DNA from: Ophthalmolycus amberensis
Taxonomy: Eukaryota; Chordata; Actinopteri; Perciformes; Zoarcidae
NCBI GenBank assembly: GCA_024529925.1
Contig: JAFEUB010000910.1
Location: 224,001 to 288,000 of the forward strand
Length of the DNA: 64,000 nucleotides
Direction of reading: 5' to 3'
Numbering within the stretch: the first letter of the stretch is position 1; every line of letters begins with the position of its first letter. The position numbers and the translations under genes are program-made. Under the pieces are notes generated by a model. The model saw only the letters and a list, made by a program, of their open reading frames with translations. It did no database searches and was not told the origin of the DNA. Shown here in pieces: positions 21,203-34,029 of this stretch.

Positions 21203-23645
21203 CTTTAAGTGTATATGTTTCTTCTTAGGATCAGTATATGCCATTAGAAACAATAAAACTGGATTAATAATGGGGCCCCTCATTCAATAGTCGTAAGCTC
21301 TTCAAGACAATAAACACATGTGTGGGTAGCTATTAGGAATTCATTTGTTTGAAGGTAGTAATTAAAGGATGAATGGATAAATAGAGGGATGAATGAATGG
21401 TGGAAGGACTGCACCATATGCATAGCTGTTAGCAGTATTTTGAGTGTTTTCTCCTCCAACAGCTAGCCACCTGCTCTGGCTGAGAGGAACATATGTGACT
21501 CTACCATCAGACCTCTGACAAAACGCTAGGATAGGAGAAACTCCACTGAGAACAAATATGGACTGGATGGATGGATGATTGGTAGAACAGAAAGTGTGGA
21601 TTAGATGGATAAATGTGGATCAGAGCAGTACTGACCTGCTTTATCTATTTGGACAAAAACACACAGGAGTTGTTTTTTTTGCCTAGTTCTGTGTGTGAAC
21701 ACTCCGCTTATAGTAGATTATGAGAATTGTCACATGGAAATGGTGCACAAAGCGCCACTGGTCATTTACAAGGCTTTAGGCGAGTGTCATTTTATGTATT
21801 GACCAATGTGCTTTGCCAGCTGGCATTGTGCCCACTGGTTCCCTGCTAAATCTCTGTAAATGCCAACACAACTCTGTAAAGCCTTGCCAGGTCACTGCCA
21901 GCTTTTGGACCATTCAGATTACTAATTCCCAGGTGCCTAAGATAATATAACGGTCAACATCTATGGTCCATAGCCATGGCTTTGCCCTCCTCAGTCGTGT
22001 GTAGTGTACGAATGTGCCAAGCAGAGTTGATCCATGCTGCCACCCTGACTGTGAGCGGGACAGGTGGTTAGGAAGTGTGAGAATGGTACTGAGCCAGCTG
22101 GTCCTAAGCCCCGTGAAACTCAGTCAGTAGGGGGAGTCTGGTTGGCTGAAATTGCCAACTTGCCAACTGGTGGCAAGTTCTCATTATAGTAATTATCAAA
22201 CAGGCCAGATGAAATATAATACACATTTTAATCTCTGTCTTAGAGCTGTACCGGGCAAGGTTCTTCTGTAAGACTACACCACACGTTCTCGTCTCATTTA
22301 CAAGATGTGGCTGGAGTCCAGAGGATACATCATCCATAATAATGAAGAAGACACTGTAGTTTCACCTCATTAGTCCAAGCAAAATAGTGGTGCTGGCAGA
22401 CATTGTTCCAGCCTCAGAAAGTGATGAAGCCAAAGAACACAATGTGCCGAAAGCTGTGCACACTAACAACGCAAAATATTTTTTCATCATCCCCATTCGT
22501 AAATTTATTGAGATGATGTAAATATAAAGTGTGTGTAGATTGGCGGCATTTTATTCCAGGATTCAGGGTTAGTGAAAGTGTCAAACTTTCAGAAAATCAG
22601 TTCCAGCCAACTAGCGCTAGCTGCAAAAGTGCAGCTAAATGTCTTATCTCTGACTTTCTTGTGTAACATTGCGTAAAATGCGTAACAACGTTACGTAACA
22701 AGCGTAAAGCCAACATTGACTTTTGGTTTCACACGGGACATGTGCTTCACTTTCTCTAACCAAATGCAAAAATGTCGTCACTAAATGTATCCGTGGTTTG
22801 CAGAAACAATGCCAATTGTTAACAATTTGCTAAAAGTACAGCCGTGCTTGGGTAGAGCCTTACAGACACTTAGTATTGTTGGCCACTAGGTGGCATAAAA
22901 CAAAACACGCAAAGACAGCCTAACATACCTTTAGTTTACACAGCTATAACTAACCTGTTAGCAAACATCCAGCTGCCATTGAGCAACAAGGGCATCCAAT
23001 TTATATTTGGTGATCTTACTCTTAAGAAAAAAATGTAGCTTAGTTTAGCTTAATAGGTAAACTTTCTTCACCACGCAAAGTCTCTATGTTGTTTCAATCT
23101 GGTCAGTTAGGGGACGGTTGTGTATTATTGTTAGCGTGTTAACTGGAAAAGGCTGCCTAAACATGTTTGATTTAATATAGAGTTCACTTCCGAAAGGCAT
23201 TGGACGATGGAATAATAGGATTTTTTTTTACAATGCCAATGTGTTGAAATTACTATTTTTTTCCTTTAAAAAGAAAGCCTTTGTGGATAGAGTGGGAGTT
23301 TTGGTAACGAGTCAAAGCGATGTGGTACGAGACTCAGTGGGAGTAAGGATGGTCCCAAGCCAGTAGGCTTTGTCCAACAGTGGTGATGCCATCCAACAGG
23401 ATGAAGATAAACCATTTCCTGGAACTATTCAAGGCACCCATCTGTCTGTGTGGAGGCAAGGGCAGGAAGCAATTTGGATAGATTGTCAAATGGATGGCTG
23501 GTCACGTAAACAGATCAATGGATGATAATGAGAGTAAGGAAGGAAGTATGAATGGCCGGCAAGATAATATAAGGCAAGGTTTGATCAGGTGTTACGTCGT
23601 ACCAATATGATACGATGGGTGTCTTAGACATTGTGTCTCCAGGGA

Positions 23646-24245
23646 TAGAGTGGTGCAGGAATGAGTCCTACAATGCGGACATGAGTTATTATTTTTGATC
23701 TTCCGTTTCCTTTGTCTCAGAGTCAATGGGTTTTTCGAATGCGTTTTTGGTTAGATGCCGGCAATAAGGTCTGTGGTTAAAACAAGCTTAGCTTGTTCTA
23801 CAATATAAAATACGTGAGTAAATACTGACCGAACTGAATTTCAAAGCTTTTACGTGTCTTAAAAGGGGCGGTTGTTAAGAATTGGCTAAATTAGACTACA
23901 AACGGCATCACGCCGACTAGTCCGCCTTTACAGCCTTGTTGTATGTACTCGCACTCATGCGACTGTCGTGTAGTCTGTTTATAGCCTAACGTTAGCTTTT
24001 AACTTCTGCCGATTGCGTTAATACTTAAAAAATCATAAAAGTGGTGTTAATTTGTGAAGATTAATTTGCTGAACAAAATGTGTAAATATCATAAACTTGT
24101 GTTTGCCAAAAAGCTTATTTTCACAAAGCTTATTTTCTGCAATAATCCAATCGAAAAAAGTCCCATCTTTTTTTTGTCGAGGGAACCAGCGCCATGCTAA
24201 TTTTCTGGTTGGACTACAAAGATACGTCATTCCTGCAGCACTCTA
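23646..24245. mobile_element. TA-flanked MITE, copy A, about 600 bp
   Basis: The left end TAGAGTGGTGCAGGAATGA and the right end (reverse complement TAGAGTGCTGCAGGAATGA) differ at one position and start with TA, consistent with a Tc1/mariner-like TA target. A diverged inverted copy lies at 38746-39194, sharing CCCTCGAC, GGATTATTGCAGAAAATAAG and the ends. No transposase frame is present. Confidence 0.75.
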
Positions 24246-26153
24246 TTGATCTGCCTCTATATGGACAACACAAGCAGTGTAGGAGCAATAAATAGTTTGT
24301 TATTCTCCAAAGGGATGCTGGCGAGTAGAGTCAAGTAAAAGTGTGCCATCTTTTCTCAGCAAAACGTGAGAAAATCAACGTCAACCAATGTGTGAACTGA
24401 CTTTTTTCAGGCTTAATTGTTAAATTGGAAAATAGGTACAACGCCACAAAGCACAAAGCCAAGCCAAGATGTGGTAACTGCCATACCCTGTCACTTCTTC
24501 ACACAATTTATCTGATTTACACACATGGATGGATGGAAGCGCTAATGGCTAATGATAAAGCACCTCTGTTCATTTTGAAAGTGACACACGCACAAACACA
24601 TACATACTGTAGATGCCTGTACACCGTCACCAGACAGGCAGAACAACCACAAGTCAAATATGATTGGATCCATCTACACGGATGATTCTGGAGTGAACTT
24701 ATTATTCAGGAATCTTGCTCTGGAGGCACTATGTTGGAGGTTTCATCATTTTTATCCAACTAATCTGCATGTTTTCAGCGTCATCAACTCTCAAAAAATG
24801 CAGTGAAAAGGGGTAAACTAGTGCACACACGAGAGAGAAAATGGAGAAAATGATCTGTATCTGATGAGGGCCTAAATTCTATTTTTAAATTTTTTGAAAA
24901 ACATTTAGATTTTCTTGAAATAGAGGTATTTTTCTGTAATATTTTAGTGATATATTTTTAATAATTCACGATAGAATGTCATCAATAGTAAAGCCTAGAA
25001 CATTAACATTCGGGCATTCAATTCTTATAAGGAATCAAAGCACATCACGTGCTGAAACGCTATTCTACCTCTTAGGATTCTTCTTCTTCACCTTGGCTTC
25101 TACCCCTCACTCATCATCCTCTACTTGACTTGATGGGATTTCTCTTGGGACGTGGCGTGGGATCTGCTTTGAACCTGACATGGCACTTGGCCTGACGTTG
25201 CCCTGACTTGATATTAGAATGCCTGATGTCAGACTATGGCCTCACGTTGAGCTCAGTGGAATGCAAATGTAAATCAAACACTTTGTATGCCGATAACATT
25301 ATTACAATGTACATGCGCTATTATCTTTGTGACGTTATACTGTCCAGGTAACACCAGATAACTCCTAACAATAAAATAGAGGCTGTCCTCCCTCCCCAAA
25401 GCAGCTTAGTATGACACATATTTATGTTTATTGTAAGGCTGAGACTTTTAGTGGTCGTAGGAATCATGACAGGAGCAAAGCAGGAAGTCTGGTGACGTGG
25501 CCTGGTATAAAGAGCGGCAAAGTCCGCATAGGGAGGAGGATGGGGTAATGACTTTGCCGTTTTGGACCGCAAAGGACGAGCAATGGCTGATTCATGACGC
25601 TTAAATGAGGAGTTATCTGTACGATATCTCCTCATTTCACTTGGGAGCTGAAAGTTCCCTACTTACTGTTCTCTACATTGTATGTCATTTCCAGGTGGAA
25701 AAAAATGTCGGAAGACAGCCAGCACCACTACTTATACCCATCTTTTAAGAGGTTACATCTCCAGCCTGATCTCAAGCGCACAGCTGGTGATGTTTGTTTA
25801 CATGACAAGTAACGCTTGCCGTTAGGACACTGCATCCTCATACGGTCGTTATTTCTCGTTTAGCTTGACGTGCGGAATAAACTGCACATTTAATTCTTTT
25901 TTACATTAACATTTCCATTGAGCTCAGCCCAATAAGACTGAAAAGAATAAAATGAAAAAAACCATACTCCAGTATGTTCCTTTGAATAAATATTACTGAC
26001 ATGGAGCAAAATGTTTCTGAATAATTCTACTTAATATACTGTGAAAGTGAAGATTGCTACTTTTAAAACTCATTCAGTTGAAAAGTTAAAGTTATTAAAA
26101 CAACTAATCCTGCAGCTCCCGTACGTGAGATTGAGTAGGGTTTTACTTTTGTC

Positions 26154-26164
26154 TGTGTGTGTGT

Positions 26165-26212
<48 letters not shown>

Positions 26213-26230
26213 TGTGTGTGTGTGTGTGTG
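26154..26230. repeat. (GT)n microsatellite, interrupted
   Basis: About 77 bases of GT repeats with one TATG and one TGGT interruption. Confidence 0.97.
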
Positions 26231-26646
26231 TTTGTGCGTGCATGCGTGGTCTTTGGACTGGCATGGGGAGAGGTGTAACAGTACAAAGTCACAAAATGTC
26301 AAGGCGAAAATGTCATTTTAGTCAACATTGTGGGTGTTTGGGTCAATCCAACATAAAATAATTGCTGTGTCATGCTCTGTGTGCTGCAGTTCAAACGACA
26401 TTACATGACATTGCCAGAAGTGCATAAAACAGCAGGTGAGGAGTAATTGCTCCTTTTTCGGACAGGTTTTATATAGCGAGCGAAATAAGAATCTGAGAGC
26501 TTTTCATACTGTTCATGTTGTTTCTACTTCTACACGCTGTCAGTGAAACAAGGCTCCTCCAAATCAAAGCGGAAGAGAAGGAAAGTGTCATAATTCCCAT
26601 CTCATACACATCCATTGGCAGAAACGTACTGAAGTTGCTTTCAACA

Positions 26647-27870
26647 CAGTGGCGGCTGGTCAATAGAGGGCCATGGGGCATGGCCCCACCATGAGCCACA
26701 CAAAAAAATAAATAAAAAAAATTATAATAATCATAAATTATATAAATTGTCAATATTTGTGTTTTTGAACTATGGAATGTACCCAGCAATGTGTGTAAAG
26801 TATGATATCTGCGCAAAATATATGCCTTTCCTGCTCGTCCTCTCCGCCTGTGTGCTCTCTGCTCGTCTGCTCGTGCTCTCTGCCTGTGTGCTCTCTGCTC
26901 GTGCTCTCTGTCTGTGTGCACGACACTCTGAGAACGCGCAGCTTGGGGGGCCTAATCGTTTTGGCCCAAAAGAGACGGGGCTATGAAGCAGTTTAGCCAA
27001 TTGCTGATTCAAGATATAAATGAGTGACATACAATTTAGCCAATCAGCGCCCTCAAATAGATTCAGCTTGGGGCCAGAACGATCAGGCCCCCCTCGCTGC
27101 GCGTTCTCATCAGGAGAAGTCTCTACAGGCGCCCGCGCCAGCGCGAGCACTACTCCTCTAAGACCCGTTTGAGAGGAGAACTTTGGCGGAGATTCTGCAG
27201 CCAAAGAGCTGATATCAGATCAGCCTGACCTCACAATCAGACAGCAGACTAGCGGGAAAGGGAAGCAGTACCATGCGAAGCTTCTGTACTAGCTGTACAC
27301 CAGACAGGTTTGGCTAGCTGCATGACGTCATGTTAATAACTTATTTCGCTTTTTAAAACAACGGGGACGGATCCAGCACGGACAGTTACGGGAGTGAGGG
27401 ATGAGGAGGTAAGGAAACATGAGAACACCAGGACACACATGGAGAACTCTGTCAAGCTACATATTATGCAAAGTGAACATCTTTTATTCTACATAGTTGT
27501 CCTCAGTCTCATCTGCTTAACTTGGTCATGGAGGCATTAACATGTAATAGAGATGTTAAATTAACAGTGAAAACTCATCATAGCTTAATTTAACATCAGT
27601 ATTCATAATTACACTTCATGTTTACTTCTCCTGATCTTTACCTCCTATAACAAGGTCCATAGGGGCATCTCAATAAATGAACATGTTATATTATATTATA
27701 TAAGTGTTATTTACTGATTGTTTTCGTGTTGGAATACATGTTAAATATTTAACTGCCAAGTAATAATGAGTGTTTGATACTTACATTTTTTTTGCATTAA
27801 ATCATACTGGGATGTTTGCTGAAATTGATAGGATGGCCCTACCTAGAACATTTTCCACCAGCCGCCACTG
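26647..27870. mobile_element. TIR element CAGTGGCGGCTGGT, 1224 bp
   Basis: The ends CAGTGGCGGCTGGT and ACCAGCCGCCACTG are exact inverted repeats (14 bp). Flanking TCAACA and TAAACA could be a worn target duplication; the CAGTGG start suggests hAT, but this is not proven. Inside are a CTCTCTGCTCGT-type minisatellite (26835-26915) and a second inverted repeat with 13-bp perfect arms GAGAACGCGCAGC (26930-26942) and GCTGCGCGTTCTC (27096-27108). No transposase is seen. Confidence 0.75.
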
Positions 27871-30177
27871 TAAACATAAGATGAAAACCTCATGCATTCA
27901 CTATGAGAAAAGAAACAACGCAGAGACTGAACCTATTTGAGGTAACAGCAAATCAACCGCTCTGTTCAGCTCGACAGCGGGGCTGCTCCTGCTGCTGGCT
28001 CTTCACGCCAACCACAGGGATGCTGTCACCGGGGCAACCATCGCCGCGGACAGGGGAAGGGAAACAGAGTGTTCTGTGCTCACGTGACGTCTGCTGGATG
28101 CCGTGCACGGCCTTGAAACACAGCTGTAACAACCAGGAGCGGCAATAAGGAGCTACGATGCTATCAGAACAAACACAGCATCCATTTCAATGCGGCAACT
28201 CTGCGAGCGAGCAGAGCGCAAAATGAATTCATGTCATGAATACGGAGACACCGAGACAAGGTTTTATTTTACGCACCAAAAACATCTGCTGATTAAATGA
28301 CGGAAACAAACATAAAAAAAAAAAAATCACAATCACCCTCAACGTTTCACAGGAATCAGATGACAACCAGCCTACAGTTAAGTCAGTGACCTGCATTTGC
28401 ACAGCTTATCATAAGAGGCGGCGTTCAGACAGTATTTTTAATGGCGGGATGAAAATGCATATGAGGGCTTAACACACTGTGGCAACAGCTCAAAGATAAA
28501 CGGGCCCATAAATAGTTTATTAATCCGTCATAATAAAATGATCACTTGGGGGATTGCGAGCATTAGTTGGCTGAGAGACACAACAGAAACAAAATCGTTT
28601 GAATTCATTCCTCAAAGAGAATAATTGATTATGTTGTAGCTATAGAATTCAATAGAGGGGTCAGTGGTGATGAAAACAAAAGTAATACAGAGTGTCAGCT
28701 GTAAAATATTAAATGTGTTTATTTCTAATACTTTAAATATTTAGACCTCAGGCTACTCTCTATCTATTTGATGTGAGAGGCCAGTAGGGGTCAGTAGGTT
28801 CTCCCCCCCTACTGAGCGACCTACATAAAAATATACCTCTACTTTGACTGGATTACACTTTGCTCCAGAGATTCAGACATGTCAATGTGAGAAGAATCTT
28901 CAACATTAACAGTAAGATTTCACCATTTTCTCGCCTTGAGGTGCGGACTTTAAAGACCGGACTAAATGCTGTGCTGTGGCGAAGAGGATCAACAATATAA
29001 CAAAATGCAACCGCATCCACTCATCGACTCATGTGGCAAATTGGATTATTGGGCTCCAAAGATCAACACACAGGGCAACTGTTACTGTCGAGTCCTTTAA
29101 AGTAAGGAGGGTTAGCCCCAAAGTTAGCGATAACTTCCTCCCAGGCCAAGGCTTAAGGTCGGCTGACCTTTAAGGTGGACCAGCTTTTGTTCTTTAAGTA
29201 ACAAGCCTCTTCTCCGTGTTTTTTTTTGTTTTTCGAAATGTTATATATATTTTTTAACTGCATTAATCGGCCAAAATTCAAACGAGCTACACAAAAAAAA
29301 GCCTAAGACCAAAACCTCCTACCGGCTCTGTATGTTGTGGTACATGTGTAAACTCAGTATGATTGTTGCACGTCCCCATCTTCTCGCGAATGACACGTGT
29401 AAGCATAAGGAGGGTACACCATTATATTACAAGATAAAGTGAGCAGAAAGGAAAGGGAAACTGACATGCTATTACCTCATCAATGCACCTAAGAGACACG
29501 CGACAAAATACAAACTACAGTCAAAGTGATTCAGGTGTATTTAAGGTGCAACAGCTGGTGGCAGATTATCATTACACAGCATTCCAGAAATGTCGGGAAG
29601 TTGGCAGAAAAGCATTAATAATGTCGCCCGGTAGGCTGCTTGAAACTTCCAGGTGGCAGTAAGTAAACTATTACAGGGCTGTCTGTTGGGATATCTACTA
29701 TTGCTCGGTTGGTATCTAGCTGCCTGGCCCGGGTATGCTTTGCTTCTTATCAGGCGTCTGGTCGTGTCTTGCAATATTTAAGCTGCCTGGCTGTGCTTAC
29801 CAACTCCTGAGGCTTTAACATGTCGTCCTGGTACCTATTAGACTGAGTATATTGTTGAGAAACCTGTAGTTACTCAGTTAGTTAGCTGCTTAACCGATAG
29901 GACCGACCGTCGTGTTGTAGTGTGTTCATCAGCAGCGTGTTGGCTCACCGTCGAGAGAGATGTGCCAGGGATCAAAGACGCCACTTGTAGCTGTTCCTGC
30001 TTCTATTGAAGGCAGATAATATAAGGCAGAAATAATAGCATCAATAAGGCTGATATTCATATTTAATTTCTTGTTCAGCATTCATATCCGCAATGAATTC
30101 AAATGATTTGCATTGTCATTTTGTCTCAAGATCTTTTCCCAAGATTTTAGTTTGCATCAGAGAATTATTGAAGCGAT

Positions 30178-30203
30178 GTGGCCACAGCCGGCGCTGTGGC
30201 CAC
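30178..30203. repeat. Hairpin-forming inverted repeat
   Basis: The arms GTGGCCACAGC and GCTGTGGCCAC (11 bp, perfect) are separated by CGGC. It lies in KIAA1549L intron 1 with no associated gene. Confidence 0.9.
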
Positions 30204-31204
30204 GAATTTGCAATTATAAGATTATTGCGCCTTGAATTTTCCTCCATTTACCGGAATTGCCTCAACTTCAGTTTGCAGAGCTGAATCTGAGTTACTAACT
30301 GAAGGTCCTTCTCAAACGTACCACGGACCCTGTCCATTCAACGTGATCGACAAGCCGTCGGGGCAGCTCTACTTCTTTTTCCTCTCATATTGGACTGAGG
30401 ACAGCCTAGACGCTACAGTGACTCAGGTACACGTGGTATTACAGGACAGCGCGGGGCGCGGCTGGCTGTTTAGCATGCTCATTTCAGTAATTACAGTCTC
30501 TCTGCGACACAACACATTGACGTCTTTGACACGGTGTCCACGTTGTCACCTCGTCACATTTGTTGAAGGTTTTAAACTAAAATCTTGGCCAGATCTTACA
30601 CATTGCACCTCAATGGCAGTAAAACAAAGTGGAGACAGTTATTATTGAATCATTGTGGAGAACATCAACCTTCCCCGACTAAGTTGCATGATGTTAGATT
30701 GGTCTAAGACTGCTATGTCACAGGAATTAGCAGGATATTAAATCTACTGGCCAGTAATAGCTAAATTTGGACAATCTGATAAGAAACGGAGCGCACCGGT
30801 ACACAAGCATGAAACCAGAGTAGCTGAGAACAACTTCAATGTCTATCATCATAATGTACTTTTACCTACAGAGCCTGACCCGAGAGGCGAGAGCTTCTGC
30901 AAGCAGAGAACAACACAGACCCACATCAGTGAGGCAGCCATGAAGTATGCAGCCATGCAAGAATTAATTAAAGACTAGACACAAACACACAGAGGCAGAC
31001 AGAAGGCAGCGCGGCGCCTCATCTGTGCTGCTCCGTCGCTGGGTCCCGTGTGACTGGCTGGACACGGTCATGTGACAGCTCCGGGGCACTCGTGGGTCAG
31101 CCAGTCTATGAACTGGGGAGACGTGGGCTGCTGCGGCAACGTGCATGCACGCAGACCGTAATTGACCCGTGCACTTCCAACACACACGCGCGCACACGCA
31201 CGCA

Positions 31205-31226
31205 CGCACACACACACACACACACA
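31205..31226. repeat. (CA)n microsatellite
   Basis: A CA run next to a CG-containing variant (CACGCGCGCACACG), with a second CA run at 31380-31408. Confidence 0.9.
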
Positions 31227-31380
31227 AGCCAGTCGCAGAAGAAGACTGGGGCACTCAGACAGACTCACTCAGTGGCTAAAATAGACCTCTATACTGTGAC
31301 ACACGCTCCATCTCCCCTTTCTCCCACAGATGTAAACAGACACAAAACACCACTCTGTCTCCGCTTGTCTTTCCGTGTGT

Positions 31381-31411
<31 letters not shown>

Positions 31412-31575
31412 GTTTCAGATTATGTAGGAAATCTGAAATTCTTCTCATAAAACTGTTTGGATCATGTTAGAGCCTCTCAGGAGAGCAGAGAGATGAAATG
31501 CAGAGAGGGAAGGGGGTGTGGAAAAGATCACAAGGCAAATCCAGGTAGATCAAGAAGCCTATTGATGCAAAGCCA

Positions 31576-31601
31576 GCAACAACAACAACAACAACAACAA
31601 C
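31576..31601. repeat. (CAA)n microsatellite
   Basis: Eight to nine CAA/AAC trinucleotides. The Gln run in one frame is incidental. Confidence 0.95.
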
Positions 31602-33152
31602 TCTGGGAAGCTATATGGAAGTCGGGAAGCTTGATTTGAACATATTTGATAGCAACAATCTGTAGCAGTATACAGACAAGCCTTGCACTCAGTGCACCTT
31701 TTCAGTCATTTTGTGTCTCAATGTTGACATTTGATACACAGCTCCAACAGCATTGAAAGCACCGCAGTTGCATTATGTATATTCAAATATGTGATCATGC
31801 AGAAAGTGAAAGTTAACTCTCCTTTTACACGTGAGCCGAAAACAGTATGTTGTTACAACTGAGAAGTTAAATTAATTGGATATTAAACACATCGTTGCTC
31901 AATTTGACACACTCAGTGGTTTTGCTGCTACAGCCTTAATTGACCCTTCAATAAGTCCCGCCCCCTCAAACCATAGCGGAGCATCGGCCAGCTCTGACCG
32001 GGGTCCCAGAATTATCCGGATCTGCTGATTGTAACAGCGAATAAAGTCCAACCGGCTATAGAGGAACAACGTTGCTTCTTAATTTCATTGTCTTCCATCT
32101 CGATCACCAGGTTCACTTTTACACTGTGATCTATAGTTTAGCTTATAGCTTTATCTTTCTAACCTGTCAACACTTCTAAATCTGTTTGACATCCTGGATA
32201 TATCCTTCAAATTGTAGACGCTTCTGTCTGCTTCTCTCTGAAATCACTCTTTAGTTTTCCCAAAAATTTGACCATATTTCTTCAGGGATTGCAGTTAGTT
32301 TGCTTCGCTGACTTAATGATGATTTTTATTTGTGCTATTGTTACAGAATGATTTTGGATTTTTAAACATCCCATAATTGTCACTTGTGGTCCCAGTAGCC
32401 ACTGTTCAGAGACTGATATCGGGCCTACTCTTTTTCTTCTCCATGAAAATTCATTGCCTTCTTCTTCCGTCCTATTGCAGGCGAAGTTATCGGCTATATT
32501 AGCAAAAATTTTAAATATTAGTATCAAGTAAAGTCAACTTTGGAGACCATTCATGCGATGGGATGACACCAAATCGCTGTCGCAGCTGGTAAACTAACGG
32601 TAAAGTACTGAAAACCTCCTCTGTAGTATCTCCAGGCCCACATATTGATGACTCACACACAGACTCACAAGGTGGAAACAATACCAGCGTCGCTGTCATG
32701 GCTGGTAAATATACCACTATAACTTTAAGTCAGTTCAAATCAATATGTGAACACGGCTATCGTGCAGAGAGCTGCTGAGGGGGAAACCGAGATAAAAAGG
32801 TTGCGAGAATTTTTAGTTGATGTTTTTTATACACTCTGAGACTGAGCAGTCGGGTATTTCTGTTGAAATTTTAATTTAACATTTTATGATGCAGTTGCCT
32901 TTTACTTTTACCATCCTCGTATCTTAAAAGGCTCGAAAAAAAAAAAAAAGTCTACAACCCCAAAATATCAACCAACTCAGATTATAAAAGCCGAGCGATG
33001 CAATGCTATATTCATTGGTTTTTGGGCTCATGCAGAATCTTCCTGGGGTTGTCCAGACCGCCTCAGACACAAACACAGTTGTGGTGGCTCACAGACTCAT
33101 CATCTATAATAGTGGACACCTTGGGGGCCTTCACACTTGCTGCCTTGAGCAT

Positions 33153-33170
33153 CCCCCCCCCCCCCCCCCC
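33153..33170. repeat. Poly-C tract, 18 bases
   Basis: Eighteen consecutive C residues on the plus strand; length may be uncertain in sequencing. Confidence 0.9.
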
Positions 33171-33764
33171 TAGCAAGAAGGGCTGGATGCATTTGGAAGA
33201 AGCAAAAACAAGATTACTTATTATACTTTCGGAAATCAGCAGCCGAAAACAACCCATTTGGCAGCGTCAGTGATAGGAGGCCGACTAGGGGGACCAAAAC
33301 AATGACAGAATATCACTAGAGCTTGTAACGATGCATCATCAGAGCTGTGCTGTGCCGGAAGGGGAGAGGGAATTGATTGACATGAAGTTATATGCTAGAA
33401 ATAAGCTCACATCAAGCTAAATGGTCCATGACTTAGATGGAACATGACGTGACAGTAAAAGAGATGAATATGAAAATATATGCAACTATACATGAGGCCA
33501 TGTTACAACATTAGGATCACGAGGCACATGTTGGAGTGGGAGAACGAATGCTAATAAAACAAAGCCCTGTTAGCAGCTCTAGGAGGCTATCCTAAAGCTA
33601 AAGGCTAACGCCTGCATGCGCACAATTGCAACGCTAATGCACCGATGTTGGAGGTAGCTGAAAAGTTTACCATGGTCACGATCTTAGTTTAGCTTGCTAG
33701 CATTAGCTAATTAGCACTGGAAACAAGGTACAGCTGAGACTGAGCCGTTTTTAATGAAATTGAA

Positions 33765-34029
33765 ATAAAATTGTATTATACTCGTCATACATTGTACATA
33801 TACATGAAATGTAACCTCTGCATTTCACCCATCCCTAGCTTATTGGGAGCAGTGAACTGCTGAGACGCACCCGGGGAGCGGTTAGGGGTTCAGTGTCTTG
33901 CTCAGGGACACTTCGGCACAGGTACTCGGGTAGCAACCAAGGTAGCAACCAAGGATCGAACCGCCAACCACAAGGTTGGCGTTTCGATCCTTGGTTCAAC
34001 CCTCTCTACCTGAGCCACGGCCGCCCCAC
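33765..34029 (-). mobile_element. tRNA-derived SINE
   Basis: Read on the minus strand the 5' part begins GGGGCGGCCGTGGCTCAGGT, with an A-box-like GTGGCTCAGGTAG (34006-34018) and a B-box GGTTCGATCC (33953-33962), the internal RNA polymerase III promoter of a tRNA. A body with the common teleost motif GTCCCTGAGCAAGACACTGA follows, then an AT-rich tail. A 12-bp duplication (GGTAGCAACCAA twice, 33929-33952) and a 19-bp-arm hairpin (33951-33992) distort the tRNA part, so it is a decayed or rearranged copy. Confidence 0.7.

Noticed and set aside
26041..26361. Open frames with Cys-Val or His-Thr runs
   Set aside because: Produced by the GT microsatellite; the same applies near 8917-9345, 31050-31427, 39442-39727 and 43150.
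33893..34029. Functional tRNA gene
   Set aside because: A-box and B-box are present, but the cloverleaf is disrupted by a duplication and an inverted repeat and a SINE body follows; treated as a SINE.
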